DNA of 64,000 bases, taken from contig NZ_CP108484.1 of NCBI RefSeq assembly GCF_036226505.1, forward strand, positions 8,589,501 through 8,653,500. The letters are read 5' to 3'. The notes beneath the pieces are model-generated. The model saw only the letters and a list, made by a program, of their open reading frames with translations. It did no database searches and was not told the origin of the DNA. This DNA comes from Kitasatospora sp. NBC_01246. GTDB taxonomy: Bacteria; Actinomycetota; Actinomycetes; Streptomycetales; Streptomycetaceae. The position numbers and the translations under genes are program-made. Shown here piece after piece: positions 16,909 through 25,439 of this stretch. Positions within the stretch are counted from its first letter, which is position 1. Each line of letters opens with the position of its first letter.

Positions 16909-17198
16909 TTGATCGAGCCGTTGTTGCCCGGGCCGGCGCCGAAGCTGAAGCAGGGGCGACCTCGTGTTCCGGACCGGCAGGCGCTGTGCGGGATCCTGTT
17001 CGTGCTGCACACCGGCATCCAGTGGGAGTACCTGCCCCAGGAGCTCGGCTTCGGTTCGGGCATGACCTGCTGGCGGCGCCTGGCCGCCTGGAACGAGGCC
17101 GGCGTGTGGGACCGGCTCCATCTGGTCCTGTTGCGAAAGCTCCGGGCCGCTGGGCAGCTCGACTGGTCCCGGGCGGTGATCGACTCCAGCCACGTCCG
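16909..17198 (+). pseudogene. IS5-family transposase, N-terminal part only
   Basis: Reads IEPLLPGPAPKLKQGRPRVP, LCGILFVLHTGIQWEYLPQE and later SRAVIDSSHVR, the N-terminal half and first catalytic region of IS5-family transposases. The frame loses homology at about 17198 and continues into an unrelated sigma-factor fragment. No initiating context is seen (TTG 16909), so both ends are damaged. Confidence 0.75.
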
Positions 17199-17580
17199 GC
17201 CTGCACCGAACGGCTGGTGGCGCTGCTCACCGACGACGCGACCGCGGTCTCCAACTCCAACGGCGCCGGCCTGGCCGAGAAGCTGCTGCGGTACGACTCC
17301 CCGCAGCGCATCGCCGCCGTCGCACGGGCCGGCTTCAAGGCCCACGGCAGCGAGCCGACGACGTGCCGGTGGCCCACTCGCCTTCCACTACGCGCTCGTC
17401 AACGGCGCCCCCGCCATCCTCTTCGTGCTCGGCGACCAGGTCGTCGGCAGCATGACGTTCGACCTCAGCAATGGCAGGATCGCGACCGTACGCGGCATCG
17501 CCGCCCCCACCCGCCTCGCCCGCCTCGCCGAGGCCTGGCAGCGGCACGGACCGGACGCGCCGCGTGTCACCCAGTGGTGA
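17199..17580 (+). pseudogene. C-terminal SnoaL-like part of a SigJ-type ECF sigma factor
   Basis: One frame gives TERLVALLTDDATAVSNSNG and LLRYDSPQRIAAVARAGF. After a frameshift near 17380 the homology resumes as FHYALVNGAPAILFVLGDQV, FDLSNGRIATVRGIAAP and RLARLAEAWQ. This is the SnoaL-like extension found at the C-terminus of SigJ/ECF41-type sigma factors. The sigma domains are missing, replaced by the IS5 fragment. Confidence 0.6.
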
Positions 17581-17676
17581 CACGCCCGCGTTCCACAGAT
17601 GGTCGACCTGTTCCGGATCGTGCGCGCCAGCGCCTGGCGAGGAACGGAGCCCCGGGATCAGGGGTGGGTCTCCCCG

Positions 17677-18768
17677 TTACCAGAGCCTCTTCTCGACGAT
17701 GGCGTGGTCGGGGAATTGGGTGCTTCGCGCACCGTTCCAGCTGACGGTCAGGGTGAACTGGCTGGTCGTGGCATTGATCGCGGGCGTGTCCGTGGACGGT
17801 GCCAGGGCTCCACTGGGGCGTCGCCAGCCGTCCCACGCCTCACCACCGGTGGAGGAGGTGTTGATCCAGACGTAGCCGTCACCTCCGATGCAGGCAAGCA
17901 TCTGCCGGCGTTGGTTGGCGTACGCCGCATTGCCGGGAGACACCGTGTAGTCCTGGTAGCCCAGGCGGGCCGCCGACACCCCGGAGGTGCATACGCCTCC
18001 GCCCGGTACCTGGGTGATGTTCCCTGTCGCTCCGGTGCCGGGGTTGCGCCACGCCTGCCAGACGTGGTTGTCGGTCCCGACGAGGTAGATGCGCTCCATC
18101 TCGGCGCCGGCCGCCTCGTTCCAGGCCATGATGGGGCTGGGCCGGCGGATGCCCGTAGTGCCGCCGCCCTGCGGGCCCACGTGCCACTGGCCGTTCGGGT
18201 AGCTGATGCCGGTCTGCGATCGGGTGCCGTCGGGCCGGGCGTGCACCGAGGTGATCCGGTAGAGGCCGTGGACGTCCGCCCAGTCGAAGAGCACGGTGCT
18301 GCCGAGGCTTTCGAGTGAGATGCCGCCCCAGGCGGCGGCGTCACCCTCGATCCGGTGCCACGGCTCCCACTGGTTCGAGGCCGGGTTCTGCACGACGGTC
18401 CAGTAGATCTGGCCGTCCGTCCCCTGGTGGGCGACCATGACGCGGTCCTGGAACTGCACAATGGCCGGCGCATAGTTCGTGCGCCCCTGGAGGCCGCCCA
18501 GTTCCCGCCAGGCGCCGTTGTTGAAACGGAACCAGATACCGTTGTCGAGGCCTCGCGTGACGTCGTACGTGTTGCCGTTGACGGTCACCGACTTCATGTA
18601 GGACAGGCTGCTCACCCCGACGCCGTGCCAGTCCAGCTCCGCCGCGGTCGCCGGGGCCGGCGCCACGGCCACCAGCAGCACGCCTGCGGCGAGGGCGGCC
18701 GCGGCCGCGGTCTGCGCGCGGCGCGACGTCGCCGCCCTCCACCTGCGCTTCGTAGTGGTCTTGGACAT
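17677..18768 (-). CDS. Secreted beta-propeller-like protein, 363 aa
   Basis: ATG 18768 has GAGAGG about 9 bases upstream. An ORF start at 18795 was rejected because it lacks a site. Twin-arginine-rich signal region and hydrophobic segment, cleaved near PAPATAA. The mature part shows repeated units with W/G cores (DNGIWFRFNNGAWRELGG, VMVAHQGTDGQIYWTVVQN, IYLVGTDNHVWQAW, GDGYVWINTSS), typical of tectonin/PLL-like propeller blades. It is probably a sugar- or surface-binding extracellular protein. It resembles the propeller module of the gene at 7890 in type but not closely in sequence. Confidence 0.7.
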   Translation of the reverse strand: MSKTTTKRRWRAATSRRAQTAAAAALAAGVLLVAVAPAPATAAELDWHGVGVSSLSYMKSVTVNGNTYDVTRGLDNGIWFRFNNGAWRELGGLQGRTNYAPAIVQFQDRVMVAHQGTDGQIYWTVVQNPASNQWEPWHRIEGDAAAWGGISLESLGSTVLFDWADVHGLYRITSVHARPDGTRSQTGISYPNGQWHVGPQGGGTTGIRRPSPIMAWNEAAGAEMERIYLVGTDNHVWQAWRNPGTGATGNITQVPGGGVCTSGVSAARLGYQDYTVSPGNAAYANQRRQMLACIGGDGYVWINTSSTGGEAWDGWRRPSGALAPSTDTPAINATTSQFTLTVSWNGARSTQFPDHAIVEKRLW

Positions 18769-19523
18769 CTTCGGGTTCCTCTCGGTCGGGATCACTCAGC
18801 TGCCCTCGCTCAGGCGGAAGGACCGGCTGCCGAGGTCTCAGGGGATCGGCTCGACGTCTGGCGTCCCGTTGAAGCTAGCTCCCGGGCCGGCCACCCGATG
18901 TCCCGTGCGTGCACCGGTAGTTGACGCTCGGCGCACAAGCCGTGGAGCACGGCTGCGTCCTCCTGACCGCCTTCGGCCACCGGCCCGGTAGGCCCGTACC
19001 GTTCGGCCGGTTCGTCACGGAGTCGGAGCGGCGACGGCGGCTGGCAGTCCCGGAACGGTGGCGCGCGCCGTGCTCCAGTGGTTCGACGAGGCCGGCCTGC
19101 GACGAGATTCGAATGTCCAGTTCACCGGCGCCACGGCGGGGGCGAGGAGAAGGCGATCGACACGGCCCGGCTACCGCGTGCCGAGTGACTGGGTGCCGTT
19201 TCTGAGCGGCAGTACCGAGACATCGCGATCGCCCCCTTCGAGGCGGGCTTCCAGGTAGGCCTGTTCGGCTCGGTCGCGGACGAAGCCGTGGTCGAGGAGG
19301 GCGGGACGTGGACCGAGTTCTCTCCCGACGACAGGTCCACCGGGGGTGAGTCGGCTTCACACCGCAGCATGCGGCGGGGGCGCCCCGGTGGTCCTTCGCA
19401 GCCAGTTGTCGAGAACGGCATAGTCAGCGTCGGTCAGGCCCTGGCGGGGGTCGACACGATGGGGCAGGGCAGGTCCTCGATGGTGTGCAGAGACCCACGC
19501 CCGATCGGCGTTCGTGATGGAGA
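18769..19523. other. No recognisable gene
   Basis: About 750 bp between the propeller gene and the group II intron. Several open frames cross it, but none has a good start, ribosome-binding site or family I recognise. It may hold remnants of a gene interrupted by the intron (the exon side next to 19524). Confidence 0.4.
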
Positions 19524-19579
19524 GTCGGCTTGGGGCGCGGTACCCGGATCTCTCCGAGCCCGTTCCCCAAGCCGCTCAC

Positions 19580-19615
19580 CGAACCGGACGTGCCCGTCTC
19601 CGAGCATCCGGCTCT
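19580..19615 (-). ncRNA. Group II intron domain V
   Basis: Minus-strand sequence begins GAGAGCCGGATGC and closes GTCCGGTTCGG, forming the short, highly conserved domain V hairpin. It lies directly after the maturase gene, as in bacterial group II introns. Confidence 0.75.
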
Positions 19616-19623
19616 CCACGGAG

Positions 19624-21080
19624 TCACGCTGTCTTCGTGGCGATCTTGACTGGCCAGGGTGAGGGAATCCTGCTGCCTCTCCACCGGTAGCGACTCACGG
19701 CCACCGCCGAGATGTCGAACAGCTGGACGTCATCCAATGCCAAGGCTCTCCAGCCGTATGGGCCTTTGAACCGTCGTCGGAACGCCGTCCACGTCAGCCG
19801 ATAGCGGTACATCACACAGTTGACAACCCGCCACCAGACGAATGCCCGAAGCCGGTTGAACGTGTGCTTGGCGACCGCGTGCTTGAAGTAGTTGGCCCAT
19901 CCTCGCTGGATCTGATTGATCCGGTAGAGGAGTGTCCCGAACTCGTGCTGATTCTTCCTGTGGGTCAGCGATCGGATCTTCCGCTTGAACTCGCGGACTG
20001 GCTTGTCCGCGATGAACGTGGAGACGTACCACTTTCCCGTTCCCCTCTTACGCTTCCACTTAATGTGGAAGCCGAGGAAGTCGAACCCATCCTGCATGTT
20101 CACCACTCTGGTCTTCGCCTCGGACAGGCGCAGACCTAGAGAGGCCAAGACCTCCTGAGAACCTTGGTGCGGAGCGCCTCGACGTCTTCGCGGGTTCCGT
20201 TGGCCATGACGACGAAGTCGTCCGCGTAGCGGACGATGCGCCAGGTCGCCAGCCCCTTTCGTTTCCGTCGTTCCTGCTCAACCTGGCCCCATTCATTCCA
20301 CTGCTCCGCAAAGTGCTCGTCCAGAGCACTCAGAGCGATGTTGGCAAGGAGAGGCGACAGGATGCCTCCTTGTGGAGTGCCGGTGAACTCCCCTTGCCGG
20401 AGGCCGGATTCAGTCATGACCCCCGATTTCAGGAAGGATTTCACCAGGGCCAGCACTTTCTTGTCCTTGATCCTCTTCCGGAGCCGGCCCATCAGAGCAT
20501 TGTGATCGATCGAGTCGAAGCACGCTTCGATGTCCGCGTCCAGCACCCAGCGGTATCCGTGAGTGCCGTAGAAGTAGATCTCGGCGATTGCGTCATGTGC
20601 TCGCCGGTTGGGCCTGAAACCGTAGGAGACGGGCTCGAAGTCCGCCTCGAAGATCGGCTCCATGACCAGCTTCAGCGCTGCCTGCACCACTCGGTCCCGC
20701 ACCGTGGGAATGCCAAGACTGCGCAGCTTCCCCCCGGCCTTCGGAATCTTCCGCTCCAGCACGGGCGAGGGACGGAACGACCCTTCCCTGAGCTGGGTGC
20801 GGATGTGGGCCAGGAACGCTTCCACTCCGACCTGCTCCGCGATGTACCAGACCGTGGCCCGGTCGACGTCGGCAGTTCGGGCTCCGGTGTTGCCCGCGAC
20901 CCGTTCCCAAGCAACCGTCAGGAATCCCGGGTCGTGCACCAGGTTGAACAGATCACCAAAACAACGGCCCCTGTCGGCCGTCGCCCAACAGTTCAGCTTG
21001 GCCTGCATCTCTCGTACCCGCATGTGAGGGCCAAGGCCCCCTTGCGGAGTCGCGGAATTCACCTCAACGTCTCCGAGCAT
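19624..21080 (-). pseudogene. ltrA: Group II intron reverse transcriptase/maturase with one frameshift
   Basis: ATG 21080 has GGGGAGGG six bases upstream. The RT domain is complete (KIPKAGGKLRSLGIPTVRDR, YGFRPNRRAHDA, TGTPQGGILSPLLANI and the catalytic VRYADDFVVMANG). A one-base insertion near 20150-20160 then shifts the frame. The maturase X domain (FLGFHIKWKRKRG, NQIQRGWANYFKHAVAKHTF) continues in the next frame to 19624. Apart from this single base the protein is full length, so a sequencing error or a very recent mutation is possible. Confidence 0.85.
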
Positions 21081-21451
21081 TGAAATCCCTCCCCTGCTGT
21101 CCTCCGCTGCCACCCTTCGCCATGTGACCGGCTTTCCCGGCCTCGGACTACTACGGCGGCTCCGCCCCGCCTTGGATGGTTCAGCTGACAACGAGCCCAG
21201 CCGGATATCCGTACTGGCGGTACGGCCCGTGGCGCATCCAAGACGGTTCCCGTGTTCACCGACTGTTCGATCGCTGGAGGAGGTGCCCGGCTTTACCCCC
21301 GCGGCATCGCCACGGCTACGCCGTGGACATTCACCGTGGCCTCCCGATCCGGCGACGATGCCGGATCGAAAGTTATCCATCGTCAGACCAGAGTGATGGA
21401 TACGCACCGCACCCAGCCCATATCCACCAGGTTGGAGCTGGTAGGGACAGT

Positions 21452-22623
21452 TACTGACTTCGGCTCGTCAGGGTGAACTGTCCCGAATTGCCTGACGGGC
21501 TCGCTGCGGTGGTTGTATCCGGTGGTGTGTGAGGTATGCGGATGGGGGCGGGCTGACCGCCGCGGGACGGGTGCGCCGGGAGTCGCTGCGGATGCAGGCG
21601 GCCGAGCTGTTCGAGCAGAGGATCAAGCCGCCGGAAGTGGCCCGGCGTCTGCGGGTGAGCCCGAAGTCGGCCTACCAGTGGCACCAGTTGTGGCGCGATG
21701 GCGGTGTGCAGGCTCTGGCCTCTCGAGGCCCGGGTGGGTCGCGGTGCCGTCTGTCGCCGCGCTGCCTGGAGAAACTCGCCGCATACCTGGACCAGGGCCC
21801 GGCCGCACACGGCTGGGTGGAGGACCAGGTGTGGACCGCGGCGCGGGTGGCCACGCTGATCGGGCGGAAGTTCCACCTTTCCTACAGCGTGTCCGGGGCA
21901 ACGAGGCTGATGCACCGGCTCGGCTTCAGCCCGCAGGTCCCCGCCCGGCGGGTGGCCGAGCGCGACGAGCAGGCCGTCACCGCGTGGAAGGAGGTGACCT
22001 GGGCGGAGGTAAAAGAGCGCGGGCGGCCTGCGGGGGCTACATCTGCTTCGAGGACGAGGCAGGATTCACCCGCCGTCCGCCCAGAGGACGCACCTGGGGC
22101 CGGCGGGGCCGCACGCCGGTTGTGACGGTCAGCGGCCGCCGCTCGGGACGGTTGTCGGTGGCCGGGATGATCGCCATGCGGCCGGGCTCGCGCACCCGGC
22201 TGTGCCACCGCCTGATCACCCACCCCGCGGGCAGAGGCAAGCGCCGCAGCATGGGCGAGCGCGACTTCATCGCCCTGGTCGACGGTGTCCACCAGCTCGT
22301 CAAGGCGCCGATCGTTCTCGTCTGGGACCGCCTGAACACCCACATCTCCCACGCCATGCGCGACTTGATCGCCGAGCGCGCCTGGCTGACGGTGTTCCTG
22401 CTTCCCGCCTACTCGCCCGACCTCAACCCCGTCGAGTGGGTCTGGGCACACGTCAAGCACAGCCTGGCCAACCTCGCCGTCATGGCTCTCGACCGACTCG
22501 AGGCCCTCGTACGCAACCGGCTCAAACGCCTGCAGTACCGGCCCGACACCCTCGACGGCTTCATAGCCGGCACCGGCCTGACCCTCGACACCCCAACCTC
22601 ACCCTGACCAGCCGAAGTCAGTA
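21452..22623 (+). mobile_element. IS630-family insertion sequence, complete copy
   Basis: Inverted terminal repeats CTGACTTCGGCTCGTCAGGG (21454 on) and the complement of CCCTGACCAGCCGAAGTCAG (ending 22621), 1168 bp, flanked by TA on both sides (21452-21453 and 22622-22623). The TA duplication is diagnostic for the IS630/Tc1 group. It lies within what I infer to be group II intron domain I. Confidence 0.9.
21529..22607 (+). CDS. IS630-family transposase, two frames joined by probable -1 frameshift
   Basis: Frame A (GTG 21529) carries the helix-turn-helix DNA-binding part (KPPEVARRLRVSPKSAYQWH). At GAGGTAAAAG (22005-22015) the homology passes into the -1 frame, which carries the catalytic core: CFEDEAGF (first Asp), VLVWDRLNTH (second Asp) and LPAYSPDLNPVEWVW (Glu), ending at 22607. 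The shift site is a run of A that lets lysine tRNA slip from AAA to AAA. The second, independently diverged copy at 23155-24240 has the same site, so this is likely programmed frameshifting rather than damage. Confidence 0.8.
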
Positions 22624-23154
22624 GGGGGCTTCACGCACCGGTTCCTCTCGTACACCTTTCCAACTTGCGCGCCCGAGCATGCCTCTATCTGGCAGTGCTA
22701 GATTCACCTCGGCTCTGTCAGGGCTGCTCCCGCCCTCCTCGACGTTTCCCGAGTTGGGCTGCCCTCAGCTTCAGAGTCCTGCCACGACAGAACTCAGGTG
22801 GTGGTCTTTGCGGCTCGGTGAACCACGAGGGGTGGACGGCGGCGCTCGTGCGAGAGTTCGAGCTCGGCTCGCGTCTTGTCATCAAGGGACACCCGGTGGT
22901 GAGGGCGCGCGAAGGCCCAGCAGGTGTCCTCACCACGGCCGAGAACAACCTGAGGCCCTTGCACCCGGCACAGCGTCACAAAGCCAGCACCACGTGAAAG
23001 GTCACCGGCGTGCCATGCCGGGAGAGTCCGAAACCTCGGCCTCGACCGACCGGGCGGCCATGGACCGCGGCCCGGCGTCGGTGATCTTCTAGCACTCCGA
23101 CGGCAAGGAGGCTCGCTGCCCACCGACACCCGATCCGTTCCAGGACACCAGCAT
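22624..23154. other. Sequence between the two IS630 copies: inferred intron 5' part and unassigned DNA
   Basis: The first 150-200 bases look like the missing piece of group II intron domain I. The rest has an open plus-strand frame (GTG 22819 to about 22997, with WTAALVREFELGSRLVIKGH) that might be an exon remnant, but I recognise no family. Confidence 0.35.
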
Positions 23155-24240
23155 GATGCGGATGGCGGCGGGCTGACCGCTGCGGGACGGTTGCGCCGGG
23201 AGACGTTGCGGATGCAGGCAGCCGAGCTGCTCGAGCAGAGGATCAAGCCACCGGAAGTGGCACGGCGTCTGCGGGTGAGCCCAAAGTCGGCCTACCGGTG
23301 GCACCAGTTGTGGCGTGATGGCGTGTGCGGGCTCTGTCCTCTCGCGGCCCGGGTGGGTCACAGTGCCGTCTGTCGCCGCACTGCCTGGAGAAACTCGCCG
23401 CGTACCTGGACCAGGGCCCGGCCGCACACGGCTGGGTGGAGGACCAGGTGTGGACCGCGGCGCGGGTGGCCACGCTGATCGGGCGAAGGTTCCACGTTTC
23501 CTACAGCGTGTCCGGGGCGACGAGGCTGATGCACCGGCTCGGCTTCAGTCCGCAGGTACCCGCGCGTCGGGTGGCCGAGCGGGACGAGCGGGCCGTCACC
23601 ACGTGGAAGGAGGCGACCTGGACGGAGGTAAAAGCGCCCGCGCGGCCTGCGGGGGCTACATCTGCTTCGAGGACGAGGCAGGCTTCACCCGCCGTCCGCC
23701 CAGAGGACGCACCTGGGGTCGGCGAGGCCGCACCCCTTTCGTAACGGTCAGCGGCCATCGGTCGGGACGGCTGTCGGTGGCCGGGATGATCGCCATGCGC
23801 CCCGGCTCACGCACCCGGCTGTGCCACCGCCTGCGCACCCACCCCGCGGGCAAGGGGAAGCGCCGCAGCATGGGCGAACGTGACTTCATCGCGCTGATCG
23901 ACGGTGTCCACCACCTCGTCAAGGCGCCGATCGTGCTGGTCTGGGACCGCCTGAACACCCACGTCTCCCACGCCATGCGCGACTTGATCGCCGAGCGGGC
24001 CTGGCTGACAGTGTTCCTGCTTCCCGCATACTCGCCCGACCTCAACCCGGTGGAGTGGGTCTGGGCACACGTCAAGCACAGCCTGGCGAACCTCGCCGTC
24101 ATGGCCCTCGACCGACTCGAGGCCATTGTCCGCAACCGGCTCAAACGCCTGCAGTACCGCCCCGAATCCCTCGACGGCTTCATAGCCGGCACCGGCCTGA
24201 CCCTCGACACCCCAACGTCACCCTGACAAGCCGAAGTCAG
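23155..24240 (+). mobile_element. IS630-family insertion sequence, left end missing
   Basis: Closely related to the copy at 21452, but homology begins only at about 23155 inside the element, without the left terminal repeat. The right terminal repeat (ending 24240) and a following TA are intact. The transposase has, besides the conserved frameshift site (23626-23633), a one-base deletion near 23322 that puts the DNA-binding part out of frame. This copy is therefore dead. Its right end cuts the membrane-protein gene at 24241. Confidence 0.85.
23165..24226 (+). pseudogene. IS630-family transposase, inactivated
   Basis: Three frames: an N-terminal piece (AAELLEQRIKPPEVARRLRV) to about 23320; after a one-base deletion, LAAYLDQGPAAHGWVEDQVW to about 23630; then the catalytic core (CFEDEAGF, VLVWDRLNTH, SPDLNPVEWVW) to 24226. 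The second shift matches the presumed programmed site of the intact copy. The first is a mutation. Confidence 0.85.
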
Positions 24241-24529
24241 TAATGCCGATGAGAGCGACCAGGGTCAGCGACACGATCCGGGAGAAGTGATTCTGCCGGG
24301 TCATGCGGCGCGAGTTGACCGCGTTCAGCGGTATCAACAGCAGGAGTTCCAGGCCCGGCAGGACGAAGCGAGGGAGGAACAGCAGCTGCTCCGGCAGGAG
24401 GAGGTAGAGGAGCATGGCCACCTGGGTGGCGAGCACCGCGGGCAGCCGGGCCTCGCCGCGGCGGTCGTGGCGCGGGAAGCGCTGCAGCGCCCTCGCCCGG
24501 TTGGCGGGCGTCTTCCTGTCCGAGTCCAT
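24241..24529 (-). pseudogene. Integral membrane protein gene cut by IS630
   Basis: A good start at ATG 24529 (GGGAGG seven bases upstream). The protein begins MDSDRKTPANRARALQRFPR and has two or three membrane segments (VLATQVAMLLYLLLPEQLLF, GLELLLLIPL, IVSLTLVALIGI). It then runs into the terminal repeat of the IS630 at 24240. The missing 3' part is not found beyond the element. Function unknown. The N-terminal half is well preserved, so the insertion is probably recent. Confidence 0.7.
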
Positions 24530-24846
24530 GAACCGCCTCCCGTGTGCGGCGCGGCTGTCACCAGCGCATTCCCCGCCGCGAGAGGTCCACTCCCGGCGCC
24601 GGCCGGTCACCGGTGCGGCGTGGTCGCCGCGTGCCGGGAGCGGCCTCCCGTCGTCTTCGGACGAGAGGCCCCCGCGCCGTTGCGCAGCGCCCTCGTGGGA
24701 CGGGTCGGGCACCGGACCTGTGCCCTGCCGGCGCTGTTCGCGAGAACCGGTCCTGGTTCGACTTCTGCGGTGCGCTCGCTCCTCGGGGCTGCTCAGGGGG
24801 CGTGGCCCCCGGGCAAGGTCAGGACCGGCCGCCGAGCACGGCAGCG

Positions 24847-24889
24847 CGCGAGGCGGCCCGCACAGTCGTCCTGTGCGGGCCGCCTCGCG
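24847..24889 (-). terminator. Hairpin terminator
   Basis: Perfect 19-bp inverted repeat (CGCGAGGCGGCCCGCACAG with its complement) around a 5-base loop, 15 bp after the end of the PRC-barrel gene. No T-run, as usual in streptomycetes. Confidence 0.8.
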
Positions 24890-24903
24890 GGGTGTGGCAA
24901 TGG

Positions 24904-25260
24904 TCAGTAGTTCGACCGGTTGCCGTTGTAGTAGTTGCCGACCTGCTGGTGGTAGTCGGTGTCGCCGGGGTGCTTGTCCTTGTCGAACTCGGGGGAGTTC
25001 TTGATCTCTTCCTTGGTGCGGCTGACGTGGATGGTCTCGTTGGCGGTGTCGATCGAGGTGACGGTGCCGGCGGGGAGCAGCACGTGCTTGCCGAAGATCC
25101 ACGGGCCGGTGTCCACCACGATGTAGCGGGCGTCCACGTCCCCGGAGTGCTTGTCGACCTTGCCGATGTGGCCGTCGGTGGCCTCGACCTTGTAGCCGGT
25201 CAGGTCCGTGCCGGTCTGGTAGCCGGAGTTCTCCTGGTATTCCCACATGATGTTCTCCAC
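24904..25260 (-). CDS. PRC-barrel domain protein
   Basis: 118 aa. The start is set at GTG 25260, with AAAGGTGA five bases upstream. ATG 25248 is an alternative, and the longer frame to 25365 has no signal. The core (LTGYKVEATDGHIGKVDKHS, YIVVDTGPWIFGKHVLLPAG, TVTSIDTANETIHVSRTK) is a single PRC-barrel beta domain of the small stand-alone type common in actinomycetes. Typical roles are RNA processing or stress-related scaffolding. None is certain here. It is followed by a strong terminator and is monocistronic. Confidence 0.85.
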   Translation of the reverse strand: MENIMWEYQENSGYQTGTDLTGYKVEATDGHIGKVDKHSGDVDARYIVVDTGPWIFGKHVLLPAGTVTSIDTANETIHVSRTKEEIKNSPEFDKDKHPGDTDYHQQVGNYYNGNRSNY

Positions 25261-25439
25261 GGAATCACCTTTCGTAGCAGCGGACTTGGTCTTCGTCTGA
25301 CCCGGTTCGGCGGGTTCATGCACGGGGAGTGGGGCCTTTTTGCACCTGTTTGGGCATCCAGCCACCGCTGCACGGTGGCGCGCGGGTGCTCCGGGTCGCG
25401 CTTCTGTCGGGTCGGCTCCGGGGGCACCGTGCCGGGGCG

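Larger units (their letters stand above)
19524..22800 (-). mobile_element. Group II intron, interrupted by an IS630 element
   Basis: On the minus strand the maturase frame (19624-21080) is followed by a domain V hairpin (19580-19615). A domain VI-like stem follows (arms GGCTTGGGG and CCCCAAGCC), ending in AC at 19524, which I take as the 3' end. Only about 370 bases lie between the maturase start and the IS630 at 21452, too few for domains I-III. The sequence beyond the IS630 (22624 onward, minus strand ACGAGAGGAACCGGTGCGTG) looks like the rest of domain I, so I infer that the IS630 jumped into the intron. The 5' end is uncertain (about 22750-23000). A GTGCG at 21407 or 21412 is a less likely 5' end. 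Confidence 0.6.

Noticed and set aside
18921..19258. Open plus-strand frames with protein-like stretches (for example AVLQWFDEAGLRRDSNVQFT)
   Set aside because: No ribosome-binding site, no family and competing frames of equal quality.
21403..21412. GTGCG at 21407/21412 as the 5' end of the group II intron
   Set aside because: It would leave only about 330 bases for domains I-III. The inferred continuation beyond the IS630 fits better, though it is not proven.
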